From assembly GCA_019307945.1 (NCBI GenBank), contig JAFDIS010000005.1, positions 1 through 64,000 of the forward strand: 64,000 nt of DNA, read 5' to 3'. Source of the DNA: Deltaproteobacteria bacterium. GTDB taxonomy: Bacteria > Desulfobacterota > DSM-4660 > Desulfatiglandales > Desulfatiglandaceae. The notes beneath the pieces were generated by a model. It saw only the letters and a program-made list of their open reading frames with translations, was not told the origin of the DNA and did no database searches. The position numbers and the translations under genes are program-made. Within the stretch, counting starts at the first letter, position 1. Every line of letters starts with the position of its first letter. Of this stretch, positions 33,721 to 41,123 are shown one piece after another.

Positions 33721-34824
33721 TCAAATGAAATTGGCGTGAGGATGGGGGTTTTCCAGCTCCCATAAGTATTCGTTTACAAGGTTCATTCGGCAGTTAAGGC
33801 GGCAATGGGAAATATCGAAGCCCTCCCGCATCATCCGGAATAGAGCTTCGCGACGTTTACCTTCCCAAATCTCGCGGAAGTCCTGCTCAAGGAGGTTCCC
33901 GAGAAAAAACCGTTGATCACCCAGGAAGGCACTGCAGGCATAAAGATCGTGACCGGCAGTGAGGTATGCCCAGAAGAAGGGAACGGAGCCGCATGAGCGG
34001 TATCGCTGGACCCCCCTTATATGGCTTTGGAAAGTATTTTTACGATAAATTACCTTAAACGAGCCATCGAAGCCTCGTAAGCTGGAGGTGATTTTTTGGG
34101 TCAGAGGAGTGTAATCCAGGTCCTTGTAACGTCGGATGCGGCTCAGATGATGATGTGAATAGGGCTTGAGCACCAGATAGTCCAGGCCGATCATGTCTCT
34201 GCATAAGCCGATTAGTCTTCCAATTTCGTCGACATTCTCGGGGAGGACCAACATTTGGGCCCCCAGGGTGCAAGAAATGGCGTTTTTCTCCCGGCAGCGG
34301 ACAGCGGATCTCAAGTTGTCTATCACCAAATCGAAGTCCCCCTTGGCCGTTCCATGAAGCTTGGCATAGGTTTCGGCGGTCCCGGCGTCTATGCTTACCT
34401 TGATCCATGATGCCAAGGGTAAAAGCTGTTCGGCAATGTCTTTTTTCAGCAGAACCCCGTTGGTGGTAAAGGCTATGTCGAGGCCGGCATCTCGGGCGGC
34501 CTCGGCAAGCGGGATGATTTCGTGGTAGAGAAGAGGCTCTCCTTCCCCCGCGAACATGATGCTCCTGACGCCGCGTAGGGCCATTTCTGGGAGAGCGTTT
34601 TTCATGACCGCCAGATCCAACCGCCGGGGGCGATACTCCATGTAGTCAAGGGCGCAGAAGGCACATCTGTGGTTGCAGGCGCCTGTCGGGGATATTTCGA
34701 GGTAGATCGGGTAAATGGTCTTGGCCTTTTCCCAGTCGCCCCGCGCCTTCAGCCAGTGCGTAACCCTTTCAGGGTGATAGATCAGCTTGTGGCCGTCTAT
34801 ACGGTACTCATCGTTCTCTGTCAT
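33721..34824 (-). CDS. radical SAM/SPASM protein
   Basis: 367 residues from ATG 34824 (MTENDEYRIDGHKLIYHPER); an upstream extension to 34926 is within the previous gene and not family-like. Radical SAM motif PTGACNHRCAFCALD (Cys 50, 54, 57), then IMFAGEGEPLLYHEI and FTTNGVLLKKD. A C-terminal SPASM-type cysteine set is seen in YRSCGSVPFFWAYL, LYACSAFLGDQ and HCRLNCRMNLVNEYLWEL; the protein ends HPHANFI. Head and tail are shared with the protein at 31308-32411, so these are paralogues of one family repeatedly found with surface-glycan genes. Overlaps the deoxyhypusine-synthase-like gene by 17 bases. Confidence 0.88.
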   Translation of the reverse strand: MTENDEYRIDGHKLIYHPERVTHWLKARGDWEKAKTIYPIYLEISPTGACNHRCAFCALDYMEYRPRRLDLAVMKNALPEMALRGVRSIMFAGEGEPLLYHEIIPLAEAARDAGLDIAFTTNGVLLKKDIAEQLLPLASWIKVSIDAGTAETYAKLHGTAKGDFDLVIDNLRSAVRCREKNAISCTLGAQMLVLPENVDEIGRLIGLCRDMIGLDYLVLKPYSHHHLSRIRRYKDLDYTPLTQKITSSLRGFDGSFKVIYRKNTFQSHIRGVQRYRSCGSVPFFWAYLTAGHDLYACSAFLGDQRFFLGNLLEQDFREIWEGKRREALFRMMREGFDISHCRLNCRMNLVNEYLWELENPHPHANFI

Positions 34825-35785
34825 AATCGTCCTCTTGAGTAAGGGCCGTCCAGAGCTGAGGAAATGTCTCTTTATGCCTGCCGCGCACGTAATGACTTTC
34901 GCCCCCCTGTGCAACAGTTCTGACAAGCATGGTCTTCCAAGGCCTAAAGTAGTAAGCAGGGTCAGTGGGGTCTGCTTCTTTTCTGTAGTCGTTTGGCAGG
35001 TGCACGAGGTCGCACACGAGTGTGGTGAACCGGGCTATCGAGGCATCGCGTCGTGCGGCAACATTGCGAACCATGGAAAGGGCTTTGAGGTACACTTCCG
35101 GTCCCATCACCGCACTGCCGAAGTTCATCACAACACCGTTTTCAACCCGCTCCAAGATGTTTGCCAGCCGAAGGAAATCCGTGTAACTGGCGGCACCGTA
35201 AGCCCCCCCATCGCAATTTGGAAGCTGGTGAACAATGTCTTGGCCGATGCCGACATGGACTGTCACGGGAATACCCAGGCGGTATCCTGCTGCCAGGACG
35301 CTGATCTGGCGGTTAGGAAACCGTTCATCATGAATTACTTTTCCTACGCTTTCCCCCAGTCCTTTCCCCTTGGCTGCGGCTTCACAAACGATGTCGTTGA
35401 TTCGACCCGTTTCCTTCCAGAATCCAAAACGCCCGTCCCGGATATATTCGCTCACACTTTCCGTGGTCCCGCCCACCAGCGCGAACTCGAAATCGTGAAT
35501 CACCCCTGCCCCGTTAACTGCAAAGCAATCTATAAGGTGTTTTTCCATCAAATCAATGATATAACGCTGCAATCCATCCCGGAGCAGGTGGGCGCCAGCC
35601 ATGAGGATAACAGAGGCACCGACCTTTCGTGCACGCCTGATATTACGAGCTACACGTCGAAATGCTTGATTCATTACAGGGCGTGGCTCGAGGTGGAGGA
35701 TACGGTCCAGATCCAGAAGATGATTCCTTTCTTGGAGGGAACAAAGGATCAGACGGGAACGGTCGAATGAGGTAGTGGGTATCAT
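34808..35785 (-). CDS. deoxyhypusine synthase-like protein
   Basis: 325 residues. Landmarks of the deoxyhypusine synthase fold in order: VILMAGAHLLRDGLQRYIID, IDCFAVNGAGVIHDFEFALV, ISVLAAGYRLGIPVTVHVGI, and NGVVMNFGSAVMGPEVYLKA. True deoxyhypusine synthases use NAD and spermidine to modify eIF-5A, which bacteria lack; bacterial homologues include homospermidine-synthase-type enzymes. The catalytic Lys region (WGK in the family) may correspond to PWKTML here, but that needs alignment. It is coupled by ATGA to the HldE-like gene and overlaps a radical SAM gene, so it probably acts on a sugar or amine in the same pathway. Confidence 0.62.
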   Translation of the reverse strand: MIPTTSFDRSRLILCSLQERNHLLDLDRILHLEPRPVMNQAFRRVARNIRRARKVGASVILMAGAHLLRDGLQRYIIDLMEKHLIDCFAVNGAGVIHDFEFALVGGTTESVSEYIRDGRFGFWKETGRINDIVCEAAAKGKGLGESVGKVIHDERFPNRQISVLAAGYRLGIPVTVHVGIGQDIVHQLPNCDGGAYGAASYTDFLRLANILERVENGVVMNFGSAVMGPEVYLKALSMVRNVAARRDASIARFTTLVCDLVHLPNDYRKEADPTDPAYYFRPWKTMLVRTVAQGGESHYVRGRHKETFPQLWTALTQEDDYDRER

Positions 35786-37296
35786 TTCGTTAGAGATACG
35801 ATGGTCTTCCTCATGCTTATTTTGTCAATGGGTTTTTTGTTTCCGAGGATCCCCACCGAAAGGCACCCTGCCACATTTCCCAGGAAGCCTATGATCTCAT
35901 TGGGTTCACGAAGGGCCGCTGCGAGGCTGGTCACTGCGAAGAAGGAATCCCCTGCGCCTACCCTGTCTACAACGGTTTGCGCGAATGCAGGGACAGCCAC
36001 GAAATTGCCCTCCCGGTTCAGCACCAGACAGCCCTTGCGGCCCCTGGTAACCACGAATTGATTTGCTCCCAGTGCATTGGCTAGATCGCTCATCATGGGT
36101 TGGATAGGTCCGTTTCGACGCCGCATCTCCAGGCGGATTTCGTGCTCGGCAATACACACGTAATCGGCTCGCGGGTAACGAGTTATCGTATGAAAGCCCC
36201 GGTTGCCTGAATTGGCCTGAGTGTTGACAGCCAGAAAGCCTTTCCCGTCACACACGGTCCTCACCATCGCGTCACTGACCGTCCCGTGCCCGTAGTCCGC
36301 CATGATTATAACGTCGTAATCCTCCAGGTAATCGCCGACCTTTGCGCAGAGCTCACGATCCAAGTCTCCGGGTAGACCTGAGTCATCCATTATGTACAAT
36401 TCAAAGAGTTTGTTGAAAGAATAGCCGTCAACGAAGCGCCTCTTTATTAGGGTAGGTGCACCCGGCTGATAGGCGAAATGCGGCTTCACATTGGGTAACA
36501 GTTGGGCACGTATGAACGTCTCATGAGAGTCGTTTTCTCCGAGTACGCTGACGATGTGAACCTCGTCAGCGAATCCTGCTACGTGGTTGGCCACGGCCAA
36601 GGCGCCTCCGGCAAAGAGGTCGCAGGAGTGGTAAAGGGCGGTTAGAGCGGGATCTTTATTGGATTTGCCCATGGGCTCGCAATACTGATACTCGTCCAAG
36701 ATGGTATCGCCGATGACCAGCACTCTGAGAGATGCCATCTTGTCTAGGACCTTCAAGATTGTATTCGAGCTGACCCTTTGTCGCATGAGTCTGAGGTATT
36801 CTTGATTTTCTGCAGGAAGATTTGATAAATAGCGGTTAATCAGGTTTGTGGAACTGAATACGATGTCGTCCGTGAATTCGAGTCGGGCCCCGATCTCTTT
36901 TACAATACGGGCCTCTTTGACGATTTTTCCGGTCATATCGGATGCAATATCGCGAAACTCAGACCCTTTTACGAAGATGTTCGGCCGGATGAGCCGGAGA
37001 GTGTTTTCCGCAGTCGGCCAGCGGTTAAGCGCCACGTAGTCCACGCTCTGGAGAGAAGCCACTGCCTCGGCACGGAGGGTTTCGGTAAAAGCGGGGCGGT
37101 GGGGACCCTTGTCAACGAAGCGGTCGGGGGTAACGGTGACCACGAGTACGTCACCCATCCGACGGGCTTGGTCGAAGTGCCTGATATGCCCGATATGAAG
37201 AAGATCAAAGACTCCGTGGCACTGAACCACGGTCCTTCCTTCAGCTTTCAGTTGTGCTACTTTCCGCGCGAGTTCTTCTAGATCAAGTATTTTCAT
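35782..37296 (-). CDS. HldE-like bifunctional protein, domains in reversed order
   Basis: 504 residues. The N-terminal domain (~20-160) is a heptose-1-phosphate nucleotidyltransferase: VVQCHGVFDLLHIGHIRHFD with the HIGH motif, VKGSEFRDI and IVFSSTNLINRYLS. The C-terminal domain (~185-500) is a PfkB/ribokinase-type kinase: RVLVIGDTILDEYQYCEP, LFAGGALAVANHVAGFAD, FVVTRGRKGCLVL and DRVGAGDSFFAVTSLA, whose GAGD holds the catalytic Asp. In E. coli HldE the kinase comes first, so this is the opposite order. It should phosphorylate a heptose 7-phosphate and make an NDP-heptose. Overlaps the gmhA-like gene by 14 bases. No gmhB phosphatase is seen nearby. Confidence 0.87.
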   Translation of the reverse strand: MKILDLEELARKVAQLKAEGRTVVQCHGVFDLLHIGHIRHFDQARRMGDVLVVTVTPDRFVDKGPHRPAFTETLRAEAVASLQSVDYVALNRWPTAENTLRLIRPNIFVKGSEFRDIASDMTGKIVKEARIVKEIGARLEFTDDIVFSSTNLINRYLSNLPAENQEYLRLMRQRVSSNTILKVLDKMASLRVLVIGDTILDEYQYCEPMGKSNKDPALTALYHSCDLFAGGALAVANHVAGFADEVHIVSVLGENDSHETFIRAQLLPNVKPHFAYQPGAPTLIKRRFVDGYSFNKLFELYIMDDSGLPGDLDRELCAKVGDYLEDYDVIIMADYGHGTVSDAMVRTVCDGKGFLAVNTQANSGNRGFHTITRYPRADYVCIAEHEIRLEMRRRNGPIQPMMSDLANALGANQFVVTRGRKGCLVLNREGNFVAVPAFAQTVVDRVGAGDSFFAVTSLAAALREPNEIIGFLGNVAGCLSVGILGNKKPIDKISMRKTIVSLTK

Positions 37297-37987
37297 CGCC
37301 CCACCCGGGAAGTTTCTCCGGACATTGCGGTTGATTTTTCAGGCTCAGCTTCAAGTAGGAGTAAATCAAGTGTCCCAGAATGTTAAAAATGTCCTCCACG
37401 GGGCCGTACTCCCCCACAGGGGTGGGGATATGGATACAGATATCTACTATTTTCTGCAAGGATCCCCCATCAAAGCCGCAGCACCCGATGGTGACGGCGC
37501 CGATACGTCCTGCATATCTCAGGGCCTTGAGTACATTGGGCGAATTTCCGCTTGCCGAAAGAGCCAGAACCACATCCTCAGGCGTTAGCAGTTCCTCTAA
37601 CTGCCTGACGAAAACATGATCGTAGCCCTCGTCATTGGCCAATGCCGTAACAACGGCCAAGTTGTCTGACAGGCTTACGACGCGGAAGGGGGGGGCACCT
37701 GGCGCACGCACGCCTACGCTCAAGTCATTGGCGAAATGTGTGGCTAACGCTGCACTTCCACCATTTCCGAAAACGTAGATAGTATTTCCTCTATTTCCTG
37801 CTGCGATAATGGTTTCAACCATCTTTTGGATCGCTTGGAGATCGAGTCGCAATAGCAAGTCACCGATACGCGAAAAATACCCCGCAGCGAAATCCGAAAT
37901 GGTCGCGGCATTCTGAAAGATGGCCTCTAGGCTGGTGGAAACGGAACCGTTTTTATCCAGAACCGTCTTCAAGTGTTTTAGGCTCAT
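37283..37987 (-). CDS. gmhA: phosphoheptose isomerase-like SIS protein
   Basis: 234 residues with a single SIS domain: TIYVFGNGGSAALATHFAND, then VSLSDNLAVVTALANDEGYD, VVLALSASGNSPNVLKALRY and a C-terminal EYGPVEDIFNILGHLIYSYL helix. These match GmhA, which converts sedoheptulose 7-phosphate to heptose 7-phosphate. Overlap with the HldE-like gene and presence of a transketolase pair in the same run support a dedicated heptose pathway. GAGGAGAAGG precedes the ATG. An 87-base gap separates it from the upstream glycosyltransferase gene. Confidence 0.87.
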   Translation of the reverse strand: MSLKHLKTVLDKNGSVSTSLEAIFQNAATISDFAAGYFSRIGDLLLRLDLQAIQKMVETIIAAGNRGNTIYVFGNGGSAALATHFANDLSVGVRAPGAPPFRVVSLSDNLAVVTALANDEGYDHVFVRQLEELLTPEDVVLALSASGNSPNVLKALRYAGRIGAVTIGCCGFDGGSLQKIVDICIHIPTPVGEYGPVEDIFNILGHLIYSYLKLSLKNQPQCPEKLPGWGDENT

Positions 37988-38074
37988 GGCAACGCCTTCT
38001 CCTCATTGAGTTTGGGTGACTCTTGATTTTACTCCCCTAGTGATCGGGTCACGAAGGTTGAGTTGTTTTCCGGG

Positions 38075-39025
38075 TTACAACGTTTTGTAAAAGGTGAGAA
38101 GGCGGTCCACGGTCGCCTTTTCCGTCCAAACGGTTTCCATGAAATATCGACTTTCCCGTCCCATCATGGTGCGTTTTTCGGGCTCGTTCAGGAGGTCCTT
38201 GAGGCCTTTCTCAAGATGCCGCTCATTCCGCGCAATGACCCAGGGAGAGTTTTCCCGACCCGTAAACTCCTTGATGTGGGAAAGATTCCAATCATCGAGG
38301 CCTGCGATGACGGGCTTTCCCTGGCTCAGGCCTTCAAGGGAGGAGACACCGAAGTAGCCCTGCATGTGGTCGAAGTGGATATCACAGCCCTGCTTGATCC
38401 GCAGGCATTCGGCGTGGGGCTTGTTTTCCACGATCACCGCCTCCAGTTCGGGGTGATTCTTGCGCAGGGAGGAGACCGCGGAAAGGAGGAGGTTCGTGTC
38501 CTTGATCTCCTTCCGCGTTGGGGACTGGCATACCCGGACCTTTCCGTCTCGGGGCGCGTCCGCAGGGAGGTAGCGCGGGTCGTTGACGGGCACGGGATTG
38601 GGCTGCCACCGCGCCTCCGGCAGGAGCTTGAGCAGATCGGGCGTGCTCACGAGGACCTTTCGCCTGAGCTTTCGGTACTTGTCCCTGTAGATTCCGGGGT
38701 TGGCCCTGAAATGGGGGTGGCCGTGGTGGTGATGGAGGATCGCCTTGCCAAGCACAAAGTCCTGGACCCGCAGCGGCCCGAGGGTGAGGTTTTCGTCCGC
38801 CAGGATGTGAAAGTGGAAGATGTCCGCCCCTGCCAGGGTGTAGCGCAGCTCATCGAAGCCTTCATCCGTGAGATCCGGCACATGGAGGTCTTTTTCGAAA
38901 TCAAAGTTGTAGCGCGTGGCGCAGGTCACCAGTCGGCAGCGGTGTTCCGTGTGCTGGTTCAGTGCCTTGGTGAAGGTGATGGCGACCCCTGCAGGGTCGT
39001 TTTCAGAGATCATCACGATGTTCAC
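38075..39025 (-). CDS. family 4-like glycosyltransferase
   Basis: 316 residues, GT-B. Seen: IVMISENDPAGVAITFTKAL at the N-terminus (acceptor-side loop), DIFHFHILADENL, AILHHHHGHPHFRANPG, VRVCQSPTRKEIKDTNLLLS and the donor-side YFGVSSLEGLSQGKPVIAGL, with the conserved Glu in SLEGL. Histidine-rich HHHHGHPHF is notable but probably incidental. It is the first gene of the long minus-strand run, and the only one directly downstream of the palindromic operator at 39156-39176. Probably works on the same glycan as the downstream genes. Confidence 0.85.
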   Translation of the reverse strand: MNIVMISENDPAGVAITFTKALNQHTEHRCRLVTCATRYNFDFEKDLHVPDLTDEGFDELRYTLAGADIFHFHILADENLTLGPLRVQDFVLGKAILHHHHGHPHFRANPGIYRDKYRKLRRKVLVSTPDLLKLLPEARWQPNPVPVNDPRYLPADAPRDGKVRVCQSPTRKEIKDTNLLLSAVSSLRKNHPELEAVIVENKPHAECLRIKQGCDIHFDHMQGYFGVSSLEGLSQGKPVIAGLDDWNLSHIKEFTGRENSPWVIARNERHLEKGLKDLLNEPEKRTMMGRESRYFMETVWTEKATVDRLLTFYKTL

Positions 39026-39123
39026 GGGTTCTTTGGAAAGGGCACAGCTCCGCCCCTTTCCTTTCCTGAATAAAAGGTCATAACTATCTGAATTTCATAT
39101 GTAATGCCTTCATGAAGCCGAAT

Positions 39124-39147
39124 CCTGGGGCCGGCAACGGCCCCAGG
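39124..39147. repeat. perfect 10-bp hairpin with GCAA loop
   Basis: CCTGGGGCCG, GCAA, CGGCCCCAGG: a very stable stem with a GNRA tetraloop, between the NeuB-fusion stop and the glycosyltransferase start. No T-run follows on either strand, so it may end transcription weakly, protect mRNA, or bind a protein. Confidence 0.55.
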
Positions 39148-39155
39148 GGACTAAC

Positions 39156-39176
39156 TGTCCATTCAGTGAATGGTCG
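39156..39176. promoter_or_regulatory. palindromic operator, site 1
   Basis: TGTCCATTCA, G, then TGAATGGTCG. The left arm and the inner part of the right arm are identical to the perfect palindrome at 43069-43091; the outer right arm deviates. It lies 130 bases upstream of the glycosyltransferase start at 39025, at the head of the long glycan run. Confidence 0.7.
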
Positions 39177-39215
39177 GTTATATCATCGGCATCCCGGCGT
39201 CCGATCTTGACGTCT

Positions 39216-41105
39216 TTACAACCCGTAGGCCCGCAGCCGGTCCAGGCTTTCCAAAAACCCCCGCCCCCCCGCAAGGTGCCCCCGCCAGACCTCGGGGACC
39301 CAGGATCCCTGGTAGTCTGAAAAAAGCGGCATGACCGTCTTCATTTCGATGTCTCCTTCACCCACCTGTACCCCTTCTCCGTCCAGGCCGTAGGCGTCGG
39401 CGAAGTGGATATGCCGGATAAAGGGGCGCACGGCGCGGATAAAATCTGCGAGGTCGCGCTCCTTGGCATTGCAATACAGGGCTGCGTGGGACAGGTCGAA
39501 ACAGAGTCCGATCCCGGTTTCCTCGCAAAAGGCGCGGATTTCCCCGGGGTCCATGAAGTAGTTGCCCTTCCACTGTCCCCCGAAATACCAGGGGTAGGGC
39601 GGGAGGTTCTCCAAAAGCAGTTCCACTCCGTCCCTGCGGATCTCTTCGCAGGAGCGGCGAAGGGCCAACCGCAGGGGCTCTCGGTCCATCTTGATATTGA
39701 GGCTCATGGCGCCCGGGTGCGCGATCACCTTGGGCTTGCCGCGAAAATGAGGGGCGAGGGAACGGGCCACGTCAACCGCCTTTTCCACGAGGCGAACGGA
39801 ACGAAGGCGGACCGCCTCATCTCCGCTGCAAAGGTCCAACAACAGCTCTCCCATGTACTCGGGCGCGTGCACCACCAGTTCCTGGGGGTAACGGCCTTCG
39901 AGCCGCGGCACCTGATCCAGATCCCTTTCGGTCAAATGAAACTCGATCACCTTGGGGCCGTATGCCAGCATTTCGTCCATGTCCGAAAACCGGCAGATGA
40001 GGCCCCAACGGGACCGGAAGGAGTTGGAAAAATCAATTCGGGGGCCTTCTCCGAGGTCCTCTTCCAGGAAATAGTCATCCTTCTCCAAGTCCCGCCGGAC
40101 CACGCGGCCCACAAGGTCCCCCATCCGGCCCGGCGAAAGACCTTTGGCAGGGCCCTTGACCGCAATCATCCCTCTGTCGATCCGGGTCCCGGCGGCGATG
40201 GCGCAGGCGGCCACGAGACTCTTGCCGAAAAGCTCCCGGTTGAGGATCTCCCCCCGCAGGAGGAACCGCCTGGAGCGTGCCATGGCCTGGTCCGCCACGC
40301 GGATGTCCCGGATGAGCCTCCGCAACTCAAAGGGCTCCAGGCTGATCTTGTGGTCCGGCCCTTCCATCTTCTTGTCCAGCGTGAAGTGTTTTTCGATGAT
40401 GCACGCGCCCATGGAGGCGGCCACCAGGGGAATGGTGATGCCGATGTCATGCCCCGAATATCCCACGGGAACCCCGAATGTGCGGAGACGATCGATCATC
40501 CGGAGGTTGACTTCCCGCGGCCAGACCGGGTAGACGCTCCTGCAGTGAAGGAGGGCGAAGGGGACCCCCTTTCTCTTGAGAAGGTCCACGGCCTGTTCGA
40601 TCTCATGCCAGTAAGACATGCCCGTGGAGACGATCATCGGTCTTTGCTGTGCGGCGATGTATTCTAGGAGCGGCAGGTTGGTGAGATCCGCAGAGGCCAC
40701 TTTGAAGGCCTTGATTCCCATACGAAGGAGGAGGTCCACACTGGGGTTATCAAATGGTGTACACAGGAACTCCACCCCCCTGGCCAGGCAGAGGTTTCGC
40801 ATCTCCCAGAGGTCGTCTTCTGACAACTCCACCCTTTCGAGGACCGGGATCATGTATTGGAAATGTTGTTCGTACCGCGCCGTTTCCCGGAGCACGTCCT
40901 CCCGGTAGAGGCTTCGGAGGTCCCTTTTCTGGAATTTCACGGCATCCGCCCCGCAGTCTGCAGCAACGTTCACAAGTTCGCGTGCCAGGCCGGGGTCGCC
41001 GTTGTGGTTGATCCCGATCTCCGCAATGACGTATGTGGGCAGGTCCGGTCCGATGAGCCGGTCCCCGATGCGGAGTGGTGCGATGTGAGAATCGGAGGTT
41101 TTCAT
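39216..41105 (-). CDS. NeuB-type nonulosonate synthase fused to SAF and TIM-barrel domains
   Basis: 629 residues, nearly twice the usual NeuB length. Residues ~25-280 are NeuB: TYVIAEIGINHNGDPGLARE, DAVKFQKRD, FKVASADLTNLPLLEYIA, IVSTGMSYWHEIEQAV, VGYSGHDIGITIPLVAASMG and IIEKHFTLDK. Residues ~290-350 look like the SAF/antifreeze-like domain (SLVAACAIAAGTRIDRGMIA). Residues ~365-625 resemble a xylose-isomerase-like/AP endonuclease 2 barrel: ELVVHAPEYMGELLL, VIAHPGAMS, LLLENLPPYPWYF, GLCFDLSHAALYCN and RHIHFADAYG. The NeuB part condenses a sugar with phosphoenolpyruvate; the barrel may isomerise or epimerise the precursor. 18 bases downstream of the epimerase gene. Confidence 0.9.
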   Translation of the reverse strand: MKTSDSHIAPLRIGDRLIGPDLPTYVIAEIGINHNGDPGLARELVNVAADCGADAVKFQKRDLRSLYREDVLRETARYEQHFQYMIPVLERVELSEDDLWEMRNLCLARGVEFLCTPFDNPSVDLLLRMGIKAFKVASADLTNLPLLEYIAAQQRPMIVSTGMSYWHEIEQAVDLLKRKGVPFALLHCRSVYPVWPREVNLRMIDRLRTFGVPVGYSGHDIGITIPLVAASMGACIIEKHFTLDKKMEGPDHKISLEPFELRRLIRDIRVADQAMARSRRFLLRGEILNRELFGKSLVAACAIAAGTRIDRGMIAVKGPAKGLSPGRMGDLVGRVVRRDLEKDDYFLEEDLGEGPRIDFSNSFRSRWGLICRFSDMDEMLAYGPKVIEFHLTERDLDQVPRLEGRYPQELVVHAPEYMGELLLDLCSGDEAVRLRSVRLVEKAVDVARSLAPHFRGKPKVIAHPGAMSLNIKMDREPLRLALRRSCEEIRRDGVELLLENLPPYPWYFGGQWKGNYFMDPGEIRAFCEETGIGLCFDLSHAALYCNAKERDLADFIRAVRPFIRHIHFADAYGLDGEGVQVGEGDIEMKTVMPLFSDYQGSWVPEVWRGHLAGGRGFLESLDRLRAYGL

Positions 41106-41123
41106 GGGTATCTGGAGCCTCCC

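Noticed and set aside
39405-40667. A 420-codon open frame on the plus strand across the NeuB fusion
   Set aside because: It lies wholly within a well-supported gene on the other strand; codon bias of the real gene keeps it open.
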